A DNA stretch of 36,267 nucleotides from Phaeoceros laevis (lineage: Eukaryota > Anthocerotophyta > Anthocerotopsida > Notothyladales), in contig JBNGIQ010004505.1 in NCBI GenBank assembly GCA_049999765.1, forward strand, positions 1 to 36,267, given 5' to 3'. Below, piece by piece: positions 1 through 10,900 of the stretch. The first letter of the stretch is position 1; the number at the start of each line of letters is the position of its first letter. A model generated the notes under the pieces. It worked only from the letters and a program-made list of their open reading frames with translations, was not told where the DNA came from and searched no databases. Both the position numbers and the translations under genes were made by a program.

Positions 1-271
1 CAGCCATATGGGCTCCTTGGCTCCTTGTGCCTGAAGTCGGGAGAGCGCGCGCTCTTCTTGTTCATCCTGCAGTCCCACCACAATGTGGAGTCCAAAAAAT
101 ACTGCCTCCAAAACAACTCTTGTCGTTCTCCAGCACTGCTATTGTCCGGTCTGCGTAGCTTGGCTGCTAAGCCACTGCACGGCACAAATGTGCAGCTTGT
201 GTAAATCCATTGCCTCGGAGGCACATTTAACCTCCCCTCCAGCTCCAGGGTGTGGGCCTGCCTCCCAGCTG

Positions 272-371
272 NNNNNNNNNNNNNNNNNNNNNNNNNNNNN
301 NNNNNNNNNNNNNNNNNNNNNNNNNNNNNNNNNNNNNNNNNNNNNNNNNNNNNNNNNNNNNNNNNNNNNNN
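272..371. other. Assembly gap (100 N)
   Basis: Exactly 100 undetermined bases, the conventional size for a scaffold gap of unknown length. Sequence on either side may not be truly adjacent. The flanks (1-271 and 372-680) have mixed base composition and short frames that run into the gap, and I recognise no gene in them. Confidence 0.97.
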
Positions 372-1530
372 CTGCATCGCGTTAGTGGTGCGCGCCATTG
401 CAGGTGGAGCAAGAACGGTAACCTCCGTCGCTGCTGTCGCTCTTGATTTTCCCACTGCTCGGCTTCCAGTAAAAACACAGTAACAGAAGCGGTGCCACTA
501 GATCTACGGGGAAGTGCCACTCCACAACGAGCTTGGTTTCGGATCGTGTAGCCCCCTTCTCCTACCAGTCCCCTTAACAACCAAGACGCAACCGAACTGC
601 GAGGGCCGAAGGGTGAGCAACGTATGTATATCGCAGACTGACCACATTATCAAAAGGCAATGGATTCCTCCAGAGTTGAGATGACGTTCATGTGGGCTTG
701 ATGTTGGGATAATAAAACAATGTGAAGCATGGTGATAATTTCATGTCTCATGCTCTTCATGTGGGATGCTTCTAGATGCTATAGTTGGAAAGTAGCATGA
801 TCTAAGTTACACCTAATATAAAAGAATATAGGGAAGTTTGTTGATTTATACACAAGGAAAAAAAATTTTATTTGTTTTGAAATATCTCATCGTAAGTGTA
901 TTATATTATGCAACTTTCCTCCTTTCACAAACTTACACATTATCATTGATTCATTGGTGAAATATATAATGTAAAGCCCTTCTTAAAAAATCTTCATAAA
1001 GGTGTGGATAAAACCTATCACACCTGCAAACGTTCAACACAAGGTTTGTGATAGTTATAAACTTGAAGTATAAGATTGAAGGAAATAAACTTTAAGAGTG
1101 ACATAATGGATTTAGATATGTGTGATGGTACCTGATCCAATTACAAGAGTTACCAACAAAGCTATCGTCGTGGGATTGAGTGGTGCATTTGGCTTACCCT
1201 CAAGCTTTCCATGCACAATATTATTCCCTCGCTTCAAGGTCTTTTTATTGAAGATGTTGACTTGGCTATCCTATAAGCGCTTTGATGTAGTCTATTCACA
1301 AAATTATCAAGTCGAGTCAAACTATAAGTCTGTTTCCTTACTAGACAACTTTAGAAGCTTCAAAACTTTGAGAATCCAAACTACACTAACCATTCCAAAA
1401 GAACAGAAGCCGCAAAGAGATGATATAGATGTCAAGATAGGCTTCAAATACAAATACAAAAATCATCCAAAGGAAGTAAGGAGTCACAAGTAGATAAAAT
1501 GTTGAAAATATATCAACGACCTCCTTATAT

Positions 1531-1678
1531 AGTCAATCACTTTTGACAATTTTACCGAGATTTTTGTAAGTACTAAAACAAAAAAGGTTATACCTTCTAA
1601 GTTTAGTCAATCACTTTTGGCAATTTTATTGAGATTTTTGAAAGTACTAAAGCAAAAAAGGCTATACCTTCTAAGGCT
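1531..1678. repeat. 74-bp tandem duplication (two copies)
   Basis: Copy 1 spans 1531-1604 and copy 2 spans 1605-1678. Both begin AGTCAATCACTTTTG and carry the same order of blocks: an ATTTT run, a GAGATTTTTG block, AGTACTAAA, an A-run and TATACCTTCTAAG. They differ at scattered single positions, so the duplication is not brand new. It lies in AT-rich non-coding DNA. Confidence 0.85.
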
Positions 1679-2207
1679 TTTTAGCATTTAAATTTTAAAT
1701 TTTAGTTTAATCTTCTACTCTTTTCACGCAACGAATGTAATAGCCTTAGAGACTCTCATGCAATACGAAGCTAAGCTGTACCTGATAAGCTAGATGTCAT
1801 AAGTTTACTTATGATAGCTACTCCTCATTACAAGCCACCTGATTTTATAGCAATTGAGCTCACCGAGACACATGGCATGGAACCTAATAAGGTTAGATTA
1901 AATGGGATCAATACCTTATCCGACCATTCTACCTGGAACTTTTCATTTCCGAGAAGAGCAAAGTCCTTAGACTTCTCCTCGAAGCTCCAAACTGATAATA
2001 ATATTGTTTATAGAACAATTGGTGCGTGGAAGCTTCAAGGAGTTATAGAAAGAGATGCACATCGATGAAAGGTGTTTCGCCCGTCTTTACCATCTTTCCT
2101 GCTAGTAAGCCTATTTGTTGTTAAATATAGTTATATATGTAGCACTAAAATCTAATTAACCAATTATCAAAATTACCGAGGTAACTATTGTTCTTCTTGT
2201 TTTTTGA

Positions 2208-2545
2208 AACAATAATTCATGTCGGGATCAACTCCTCGCTTTGTTTGTAGAAATTTGGTGTCTACACAAGGTATGGGATGGTATGACATGGGATGGGAAG
2301 TGGCTAGAAGGCCCGACGACTTTGCAGGACTATATGAAGGACAATATACTATGATTGATTGATCTATTGACATCTATTGATTTATTGACATTTAGTGGAG
2401 CACCCTAAAGAGATCGAGAACATTATTGTTTTTCAATGATTTATGTGGGAATTAACCCCTCGCCTTGTTTGTAGAAATTTGGTATGTCAAGACATCTACT
2501 CTAGTGGAGCACTCTAAAGAGATAGAGCACATACTATTCTGATTT
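2208..2545. repeat. Diverged internal repeat, possible LTR-element remnant
   Basis: Two blocks occur twice in direct orientation. One contains TTTGTTTGTAGAAATTTGGT (about 2240 and 2467 with its flanks). The other contains AGTGGAGCAC followed by CTAAAGAGAT (about 2394 and 2504). The copies differ by substitutions and small indels. This is seen directly. Calling it a retrotransposon remnant is inference, because no element ends or coding domain are visible. Confidence 0.45.
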
Positions 2546-2960
2546 GATTTGGATACTAGGATTTGAAACTCCTCAATCCAACATGGGAGGAGCCTTAGAT
2601 GGGTCACATATCAAACTCATGGACAAGTCTGCAAGAGAGCTACATCCACATAGGCCATAAGATCATAAGAAGCTAGTGGTCATAAAGATTATGAAGCTAG
2701 TCACCTCCATTACCTACTCAAAGCCACCTCCATTACCCGCTTATTATTAGTCACCTCAGTACCTACTCCAGCCACTCCATCACCTACTCAGCCACCTCTA
2801 TATAGTTTGGACGTGCGAGATAATGGAGACTCCATTGGAGAGCTTTGTAGAATCCTAGATAACGGATAAGGGACACTGCAAAACTAGCGCATAACAGGAC
2901 ACTTGCCGGCAAGCTGCGGGGCTGCGGGCGCGTTGCTACAGTACCCACTCATCAGTACGG

Positions 2961-3654
2961 TCGTGTCGTCGCGTAGTCTAGTCCACGCTTGCATCGTCTC
3001 CATAAACCCAGGACAATGACTTGGGAAGTTGGGAGACGCTTTTCCCTAACTAGAGGTTGCCAGGTTGAACCCAGGGCCCAGGGTGGAGTGCTTCATGGGA
3101 ATTCCTTGCGCTGGCAGCTTCGGGTTTGCAGCCGGGCGAATTGGGCGAAATCCCCCTCCAGCCGTGCGTGTCCGGAGGAGGCTTGGTGTTCGATCTGTAA
3201 GTTGGTAGACACGTTTCATCTTCACCCCCTCGATGTCCCCACCGGCAGTGTCCCTCGTACTGGAGAAGCACTTCAATCGAGAAATTTTCTTGCTTTCTTG
3301 AATAGCAACCAAGATCAAGAATTGGAACACAGACCACCGGAGGTTTAGAGGAAATCACCTTGGAGGACTACGCATGCGTCCATAAAAAGAGGGAAGTTTG
3401 GGCGGGAGCAGACCCGTTTAGATCAAGAGGGTTCTTCTGGCTAGTACCTCATGGGAGAGCACTCAGGAAGCAGGCAGGTGGCGCTAGTTCGCGGATTTGC
3501 TATCCTGTGACCTGCATGTCCTGAATCGGGGAAGGGCTGTGCGGCTGTGTGAGCGGGCCGACGGAGGCTGGTTCCGAGGGTACGGGAGTTATGGTGTTGG
3601 TCTGCTCCAGCTTTTTCATGGTCTCCTGGTCCTGTAGAGTCCGAATCGTTCCTC
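2961..3654 (+). promoter_or_regulatory. Upstream region of the DUF3537 gene
   Basis: About 700 bp between the AT-rich region and the DUF3537 start codon. Base composition rises towards that of the genic DNA. The only TATA-like element I see is CCATAAAAAGAG near 3380, about 275 bp upstream of the ATG at 3655, which would leave a leader of roughly 240 nt. Short frames here (2989-3348, 3549-3734) lack family resemblance and look like chance. Confidence 0.35.
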
Positions 3655-5704
3655 ATGTCGCACAGCATGAGCAGCGGCAGCGGCGTGGATCAGGAGAGCC
3701 AGAAAGCTCCTCTGCTTTCACAAACGACACGTGAGAGTGAGGAGCACCACGCAGACAAGGAGCGGGATCAGAAATTTGAGGATGACCGGCATGCGGAGCA
3801 GAATGGGGTAGACAGTGGGGTACCTTACGAGACCAGGGACTTCAGAAAGCTGTTTTCGTCTCGAACTCTGCTGAGGAGAGACGAGTTGAGGAGGTTCCGG
3901 TCCAGTTTGTTTTGGCTGGGGCTAGATCAGTCAACGCCTGGACGGGTCGCATTGTCCTTCTTCATATGTTTCACGACCATTCTCGTAGAACCTCTTTTTG
4001 AATCCTTTTACGTCGACTGCCCGAATTGTGATGACGCGCATAGTCATCCATTCCAGGGGCTGGTTCAGTATTCGGAGTCCGCTTTAGCTCTAATCTCGTT
4101 CCTGTTTCTATCCTACACACTGAAGAAGAATGGGCTACGCAAGGTGCTACTCTTGGACAAGATCGGGGTAGAGCCAGCAGAGGTGCAAGAAGGTTACGAG
4201 AGAAAGCTTCATGTAAGGGCTTGCTGGTTTTCCTTCTTTATTGACTGGCGTCAGGGTCTTTATTCACTGACTCGTTTTTACTTCTCTAAGCCCAGGGTGG
4301 CCCTCACTTACTTGGACTGTGTACAGATGCTTTTGCTGAGTGTTGATACTCACAACCACAGCTTGTCCTGTGCAGAGTGCCTTCCGGATGCTGGCTCTGA
4401 TCCTCCTTCCATGCGTCATTATTGAATTGGCACACAAGATGTGGTGGTTTACCTATGCTGATGTACAAGTGGATCTACCATACATATCTCTCCAGCCTTT
4501 AGAGAATGCCATTATATGTGTGGCTTCAATGCTGGCTTGGCTATACAAGACGACCGTGTTTCTCTTTGTCTGTATATTATTCCGGCTTATGTGCTCCCTT
4601 CAGATACTAAGGCTCGAGGCTTACAACAGACTGCTTCAAGATACGCCTGATGTGTCTGTAATACTCTCAAGGCACCTACTAATTCGGAAGCAGCTCTACC
4701 ACATTAGTCACCGGTTCAGGTTGTTCCTGGTGGCTTCTTTATTCACTATAACTTTCAGCCAGTTCACCTCCCTATTTTTAATAACTGCATCACCCGGGAT
4801 AATCAACTTCTTCAGAGCTGGTGATCTGGCGGTACTGTCTCTGTACCCTTTCCTGCTCGCACTGTTACTGTAATTGTGCAAATCCTTCCAACTGATGAGG
4901 AATGTTGAGCTTGATGTGTTGCTGTCAGAAAACTGACACATGCTATTTTCAGGTGTGCTCAATAACGCAACTCACTGGCATTGTGCTCTGCTTGCATGGG
5001 GCTGCAAAGATAACTCACCGAGCACAGGGCATTGTTTCCATTGTGAGTCGTTGGCATGCGGCAGCCACATGCTGTCCGGATGCTCTTGCAGTGCACACTG
5101 GAAGTCATGATCCTATTGCAGAGCCTTTTTCTGCTCAAGACATCGGCCCAGCTCATCCTTGGCTACATAACGATGACATAGAGGCATCATACATGGTGTG
5201 CGCCAATCCTGAAGAGAACAGACCACATGACCCTATTGCGTATCAAAAACGGCAGTCTCTTGGTAAGCTACTGACGCCTCTCATTTCTGGGCTTAGGAGA
5301 TGGTAATGTCAAGGCCTGGTTTGGCCACAAAGGAAAGTTTGTTGCATCTCTTGACTAGGTAGACATGCTCTGACAGCACGTGTACCTGTCGATGCAGTGG
5401 CTTATATTCAGCATTCCCCTGCTGGGTTTTCGCTCTATGGGTTCATACTGGATCGCAATTTTATCATGCAATTTTTGTCATAGTCCTAGTTTTCCCAAGA
5501 GACAGTACACATATGTACAAAATCCCAAAGCCTTCAGTGCTTACTGACTTTTTGGTTTCACCTGCAGTAACATATCTTCAGCATGCCAATGCTGGCATTT
5601 CAATTTATGGGTTTGTGCTGGATCGTGGCTCCCTATATGCAATTTTTGGTCTAGAGTTATCTCTATCACTATGGATTCTGGGTAAAACTGTTGGGGCACC
5701 TTAA
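3655..5704 (+). CDS. DUF3537 / gustatory-receptor-like (GRL) multi-pass membrane protein
   Basis: Four exons read 3655-4320, 4376-4831, 4953-5262 and 5568-5704 (TAA), with phases 0, 0 and 1 matching at all GT-AG joins, giving 522 residues. The cytosolic-looking N-terminus (about 1-90) is acidic and serine-rich. The first membrane segment is near residues 97-116, the second near 142-154, and several more follow in exons 2 and 3. The end carries the family's TYLQ...GISIYGFVLDR block and a last hydrophobic helix. DUF3537 proteins are plant membrane proteins proposed to be distant relatives of insect gustatory/odorant receptor channels; their plant ligand and transport function are not established. 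The first intron is only 55 bp. The last intron contains a second, damaged copy of the terminal exon. Family identity is firm, and the first splice junction is the least certain. Confidence 0.86.
5398..5483 (+). pseudogene. Duplicate terminal exon of the DUF3537 gene, frameshifted
   Basis: Inside the last intron, an acceptor (GATGCAG, ending at 5397) is followed by a stretch that, in the same phase as the real last exon, reads VAYIQHSPAGFSLYGFILDR. The real exon at 5568 reads VTYLQHANAGISIYGFVLDR. After the LDR the upstream copy is one base shorter, so the shared ATGCAATTTTT block is read in another frame and ends at TAG 5481-5483, before the final hydrophobic helix. Splicing to it would give a receptor lacking the end of its last membrane segment. 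It may be a dead exon copy or an alternative last exon. Confidence 0.8.
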
Positions 5705-6311
5705 TAGCAACTTGGGAGACTGCAGGCAAGTTCTCGGCGAACTATAATTCTGTGGTTGAGGGAGTATGGAATACAGCAATAGCTCCAGAGTGGAGTGTTA
5801 ACATTTCAAGATCGTTCCAACACTTCTATTACGCGGCGACTGTAGTTCTGCAGTTCTTTAAACAAGGGCCATTGAGCCCAAAGTAAACTAAGCATGACAG
5901 TTGTCCGGAGGTATTGTTTCATGTACAGTAGTAGAGAACTGCTTTCGCTCTATAATTCTGTTCTTCTGTTTCGACACACAGCCCCTAGACAACGAAGCGC
6001 TACCTACTCTTGCCACATTGGATTGCTTCGATCAAGGACTTTCCTTCCAAAGATGCAATAATTGATGCACAGTTGTACAAGTGCAAACCCTCGACATATG
6101 CCTTGTCCAAAGGTTAGAGGCGTGGCACAAGGGTAGCCATGACACGACCAGGCTGATTGACTTTTGCTGTTGGGTTGGTGAGGCTGCTGCCATTAATTAC
6201 ACTAAAGAGGCTGGTGGGGACCCCACTTCCTGTTCTTTCTTGCCTGATGCCTGATGAACGCGCGGATGTGCAAACCTCGCAAGGAATCACGTCTATGGCC
6301 TCTGCTCCTAA
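5705..6311. other. 3' flank of DUF3537 gene and spacer before DMP
   Basis: About 600 bp with no frame resembling a conserved protein. The first part is presumably the 3' untranslated region of the DUF3537 gene. The remainder runs up to the TATA element of the DMP gene. Confidence 0.5.
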
Positions 6312-6319
6312 TATATAAA
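6312..6319 (+). promoter_or_regulatory. TATA box of the DMP gene
   Basis: TATATAAA lies in a stretch CCTAATATATAAACTATCC, 280 bp upstream of the DMP start codon. Transcription would start around 6345-6350, leaving a leader of about 250 nt. It is the best TATA match upstream of any gene in this window. Confidence 0.55.
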
Positions 6320-6598
6320 CTATCCACCAGTTGCACCGGAGGGGAGTGTGAGAGCTGGTAGTCTCCGCTTCCCACCGGGTGTCAGGTTGTTGTCGAGCTT
6401 CTTGTACGCTGGCAAGTTCTTCCCTACCCTCCTGTCCTTGCTTGGAACTGTTGTTGAATTCCAGAAGCAGAAATGGTTTACTGATGTGATTGCAGTTTTT
6501 GCTTACAGCGTTTTTCATAGCACCATCTGGATGAAATACTTGTCGAGTAAACCCAGGGGGTCGTATTTGTTTGCATCATCTTAGTGTGAAATCTTACA

Positions 6599-7288
6599 AT
6601 GTCAGCAGCAGACAACGAGACGACGCCATTGCTCCCCGCCACATCTTCATCGAAGGACAAGGACACAAAGACGGTCTCGGCAATTGCACCACTCATCGTG
6701 GACACTGGGTTCACGGCGGAAGAGCAGGAGGACATTGACGAGGACACTCAAGTGGTGAAGATCTTCAACCAGGCCTTCAGCGGGACGGCCAATCTGGCCA
6801 ACCTGCTCCCCACAGGCTCCTTTCTCACCTTCCAAATCCTGTCACCGATTGTCAGCAACTCGGGGAACTGCAGTGCTAGCTACCCTGTCTTCACCATCCT
6901 CACCAGCGTCCTCTTGTCGCTATGTGGGCTATCGGCATTCCTGCTCTCCCTCACCGACTCCTTCCAAGCCACCAACGGCAAGCTCTACTACGGCGTCATC
7001 ACCACCTACGGTTTGTGGTCTCCTTTTGTGAAGGGACAGAGGATCGAGAATTCCAAGTACTCTATTACGGTTCTCGATGTCTTGCACGCTGTGCTGTCGC
7101 TGCTAGTGTTCGGTAGCAGCACTCTCCTCACCGAGAACGTTCGTGAATGCTTCTATCCTGACGTTTCTACGTTGGTATATAATCTGGTTCCTGTCGGTGT
7201 TGGCTTCTTGGTGTCCCTGTTTTTCGTCCTGTACCCGACGACAAGGCATGGTATCGGCTACCCAGCAGTTGCGGCCATCATCCTTTGA
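6599..7288 (+). CDS. DMP family (DUF679) membrane protein
   Basis: A single intronless frame of 229 residues, the usual length and gene structure for plant DMPs. The N-terminus (1-50) is acidic and hydrophilic with a PLL element. The family signature TANLANLLPTG lies near residues 63-73, followed by FQILSPIVSNSGNC. Four membrane segments can be placed near 68-84, 96-117, 155-173 and 191-212, with PVGVG before the last helix and PTTRHGIGYP at the end. DMPs are endomembrane/plasma-membrane proteins linked in Arabidopsis to membrane remodelling during senescence and, for DMP8/9, to gamete fusion. Which paralogue this corresponds to cannot be decided. The start ATG follows an AATCTTACA context and is preceded by a TATA box at 6312. 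Confidence 0.94.
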   Translation: MSAADNETTPLLPATSSSKDKDTKTVSAIAPLIVDTGFTAEEQEDIDEDTQVVKIFNQAFSGTANLANLLPTGSFLTFQILSPIVSNSGNCSASYPVFTILTSVLLSLCGLSAFLLSLTDSFQATNGKLYYGVITTYGLWSPFVKGQRIENSKYSITVLDVLHAVLSLLVFGSSTLLTENVRECFYPDVSTLVYNLVPVGVGFLVSLFFVLYPTTRHGIGYPAVAAIIL

Positions 7289-7934
7289 GGAAGCAGATTT
7301 TAGGAACATATCGTCATTCCAACAATGTGTGCGTGTCAATTGCTTGACATCCGGGCAAGCAATGAACATTGTAACTTGGACATTTCTAGACTAGTTTGCT
7401 GGCAATACCAAAGTAAACAAACTGCAATTCATTAAACCTTACGGGGTCTGATTACGCTTGTGTGTGTGTTTATTGCTTGACATCCTGATGTTGTCTTGCA
7501 AAAACAATGACATTGACAGTCCAAAATCTCGCAAAATGTAGACAAGCCCCTCTAAGGAAGTTCCAGGCTCTACTAATGTGGGTCCGAACCAAAAGGGTGG
7601 CCTTCATCATAACCCGAAACCGTGGCTTTCACTGCCCTTCATCATCAGAACACAGTGCTGCCACTGTTGCTGCTCCACTAACGTAAGAAGTACTAAAGAA
7701 CCTCTAGCGAACAGACGTGCTGCTGATCCGTCGGAAACCTGGAAGCGTTTCCGCACAGACACAAACCGGACGGCGTAGTCGACTGCGAGCATGAGCAGCA
7801 GCGGGCTATGGATCTTCGTATCCCAGGCAACAGGTCACGGTGGAGCTGCACATCATAGATGCCTGGCCAACGCCTGAACGGCGCGGTCGCGCGGAGGGTT
7901 GAAGGAAGTCGTGGTGCTTGAGGGAGGAGCAGTC
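7289..7934. other. Spacer between DMP and TWD40-1
   Basis: Contains the DMP 3' flank and the TWD40-1 leader. A short block around TTGCTTGACATCC occurs twice (about 7339 and 7466) with related GTGTGTG-rich flanks. No convincing protein frame, RNA gene or TATA box was found. The short frames at 7578-7778 (+) and 7607-7792 (-) look like chance. Confidence 0.5.
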
Positions 7935-10900
7935 ATGGAGTGGAGGACTTTGCAGCACCTGAATTTGCAGCTGGGGGTGCTGGTCCCTCCCCAGCCACAT
8001 TGTGCTGCCTTCCACCACTCCCAGGCGGTGCTGGCTGTGGCAGCTGGTCGGCACATCTTGGAGTTCGACATCCTCACGGGATCCAAGTTGGCCAGCATCG
8101 ACATCGGGACGCCTGTGCTGCGGATGGCATACAGCCCTGCAGGAGGACACGTTGTGGTGGCTGTGCTGGAGGATTTCACCATCAAGGCATGGGATCTGGA
8201 CACAGAGCATGTGGCCGTGCTCTACTCGCCTCCGGATCGGCGAGGGGTGGGGGCCAACGCAGAGGTGCATATGGCGCTCACGCCACTCCGGCCATGGCTG
8301 TTCTTCGGGGCGCATAGGAGGACAAGCGTGAACGTGGTTGGGACTGTGGAGGGTGTGAAGCAGGCAGCTAAGATTAAGGCGGACGTGAAGAAGCCTATAG
8401 TGCAGCTCGCCTGCCACCCCCGCAACCCTGTGCTCTATGTCGCCTACGCTGACGGACTGGTGAAGGGCTACAACATTCACACCTTCAGCGTCGTCTACTC
8501 CTTGCTGGACGCTTCCTTGAGGCTGGTGGGAGCAGGGGCGCTCGCTTTCCATTCTACTTTGGAGTGGATCTTCGTAGGGGATAGGGGTGGGACACTGCTG
8601 GCGTGGGATGTGTCTGTGCCGGCCCGCCCCAACCTGATTGGCACCGTTCAGGCTTCTCAGGGCAATGCTGTTGCTACTCTCTCCTGGCATTCCATGCATA
8701 ATCTCTTGATTGCTGTCGCGAAAGACGGTTCCATTCAGGTATGGAGACCCAGAGTATTGAATAACCCGAATCGATCTCAATTGCGTGCCAATTTTTTTGA
8801 GGCTGCAGGGATGGAGGCTTTGGATCTGACCAAAATCCTGGCACATGGTGGTAGAGGCTCCGTGTATCCTTTGCCACGGATTGTGGATTTTGTGGTTCAC
8901 CCCAAGTTGAATTTTGCAACGGTGCTCTTCAGCAGTGTTTCTACCGGCGGGGATGTATCCAGGACGCGAGGAGCTCCTGTATCCAGGGAAGCCAGGAGGC
9001 AGCTCTTTGCTGTGCTGCAAGGTGCAAGAGGGTCTTCTGTTTCAGTTATCAAGGAGAAGCTTGCGGTACTAGGTTCAGTGACCAACATTTTGGCTGATCA
9101 GCAACAGCTGATGGCACAGGGTAGAGGCAGTCAGCTGACTACCTCCGACTTTGCAAGGAAAGCCTTCTTGTACGGGGGCCTCTCGGAAGGGCATGGCAAA
9201 GGTGGTCCACTTTTGACTGTGCCGCTGCTCACAGTCTCAGACCCAAGCAGCTTGCTGCGTGACATCCCTGTCTGTCAACCTTTTGATTTGGAGCTTCGTT
9301 TTTTTAATGCAGAGACGGCCATATTTCAGTATCCAGTTCGAGCATTTTTCATGGATGGCTGTAATCTGATGGGCTACAATTTGTCCTCGGGAGAGTACAA
9401 CACCTTGAAAAAGCTGTCTCCTTACTCCTCTAATGGCACAGAGCGGTCACCCAAGCATATGCTGTACAGTGCAAAGCAGCACCTGTTTCTCATATGCTGT
9501 GAATGTCGTGGAGGTTCTAATGAGGTCATCATGTACAGAGACCCTGTAGCGGCCCAAGTGGTTGGTGACCGTGTCAACACTGTTGCGGGGCGTGATGCTG
9601 CCTTTATCGGCAGTAAGGATAGGTTCTTTGCAGTTCTGGATGATAATGGTGAGGAGCTCATCGTGATGGCCCTGGAATTGGAGTTTGGCTCAGTGGCTGG
9701 CGGGTTGGATTCTATCAGCGCAGATGCGGATACCCTAGCTCGACCATCAGTTTCTGCAACTGGTGCCCGCCCTTCCTTTGGAGTAGATGGACAGAAAAGT
9801 CTGGAAGATAATGAAGTGGAATCCAATGGGACAGCATCCTATGGCGTGGCGGGGAATGCAGCCTTAGATCCTCTTGCGTTTTCAGAGCTGGGGCAAACAT
9901 CCTTGCCCACTGAGGTCCCTAGAGCTGATGGTGGACAAGGGAGCCAGGAAACAGCAGGAACTTTTTTTTTCCAGAGTCCTGTTGACCGCATCTTTTCAAC
10001 TCCTTTAGAAGCAATGCTTGTTTATGTGCGGACTGGAAGTCATATTGGACTGGCGAGGATTTTCCCAGATTCCTATGCCGCAGACCGCCAAATTCTTCCA
10101 ACCAATCTTGAAGAAGGCAGATCTGTTGAGCTTAAATCCGATGAATCTGTGCTGCACTTTCGGTGGCAAGAAACTCCCTCGGGATTTGTAGCAGGTGTAT
10201 TGACTACACTTCGTGTTTTGATAGTCTCAGCTAATTTGGAGGTCATTTGTTCCAGCTGGACTACCTTCGATAAATCTTTTCCTCCATTCAGATCTCTTCT
10301 GTGGGCTGGTCCAGCCCTTCTTTTCTCCACAGCAACAGCAGTATTTGTACTTGGGTGGGATGGGCTGGCCAGGTCTATTTTGTCCATTGGCACACCAAAC
10401 TTTGCCTTGGCAGGTGTCTTGAATGATCGACTCCTATTAGCCTGTGCCAATGAACCTAATCCCAGACAGAAGCAAGGGGTTGACATAAAGACTCGGCTGG
10501 TTGGATTGCTTGAACCCCTTTTGATTGGGTGGAGTACCTATCAGCAATATTGGGATCCAAAGCTTGACCTCTCAGAGATATTATACCAGTTAACATCCAG
10601 GTTTGACAGTGTTCGGATCACCCCACGGTCACTTGATGTTTTGGTCAAAGGTGCCCCAGTATGTGCAGATCTTGCTGTGGAGCTGGCGCAAGCAGGACCT
10701 CAGTTTTCTCAGGAGCTTCGCTGCAAATACGCAGTTGATGCTCGGCGTTTTTCACTGGCTCTCTCAATATTGAAAGATGAATATGTTCGGTCACGTGAGT
10801 ATCCACGCTGCCCCCCAACCTCTCGACTGTTTGGTCGATTTAAGAAGCTGGGTGAGGCGTGCATCAAGTATGGCCAGTTTGACAAAGCCAAGGAAGCATT

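Larger units (their letters stand above)
681..2960. other. AT-rich repeat-bearing intergenic region
   Basis: About 2.3 kb of AT-rich DNA with no frame that looks like a conserved protein. It contains a 74-bp two-copy tandem duplication (1531-1678) and a diverged pair of repeats (about 2208-2268 with 2432-2486, and 2393-2430 with 2504-2540). Near 2790 there is a TATA-like CTCTATATAG followed by a short unique stretch. The organisation suggests decayed transposable-element sequence, possibly long terminal repeat remnants. However, I found no reverse transcriptase, integrase, transposase or clear terminal repeat pair, so the class cannot be named. Confidence 0.5.

Noticed and set aside
1122-1493. 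A 123-codon frame in the AT-rich region
   Set aside because: Low-complexity composition, no conserved motif and poor start context; likely chance.
681-2960. Possible intact LTR retrotransposon
   Set aside because: No gag/pol domain, primer-binding site or matching terminal repeats could be found; only short diverged repeats are visible.
7806-9020. A 404-codon frame on the minus strand opposite the start of TWD40-1
   Set aside because: It lies entirely antisense to a well-supported conserved protein, is rich in His/Pro/Cys/Ser as expected of a shadow frame in GC-biased coding DNA, and resembles no family.
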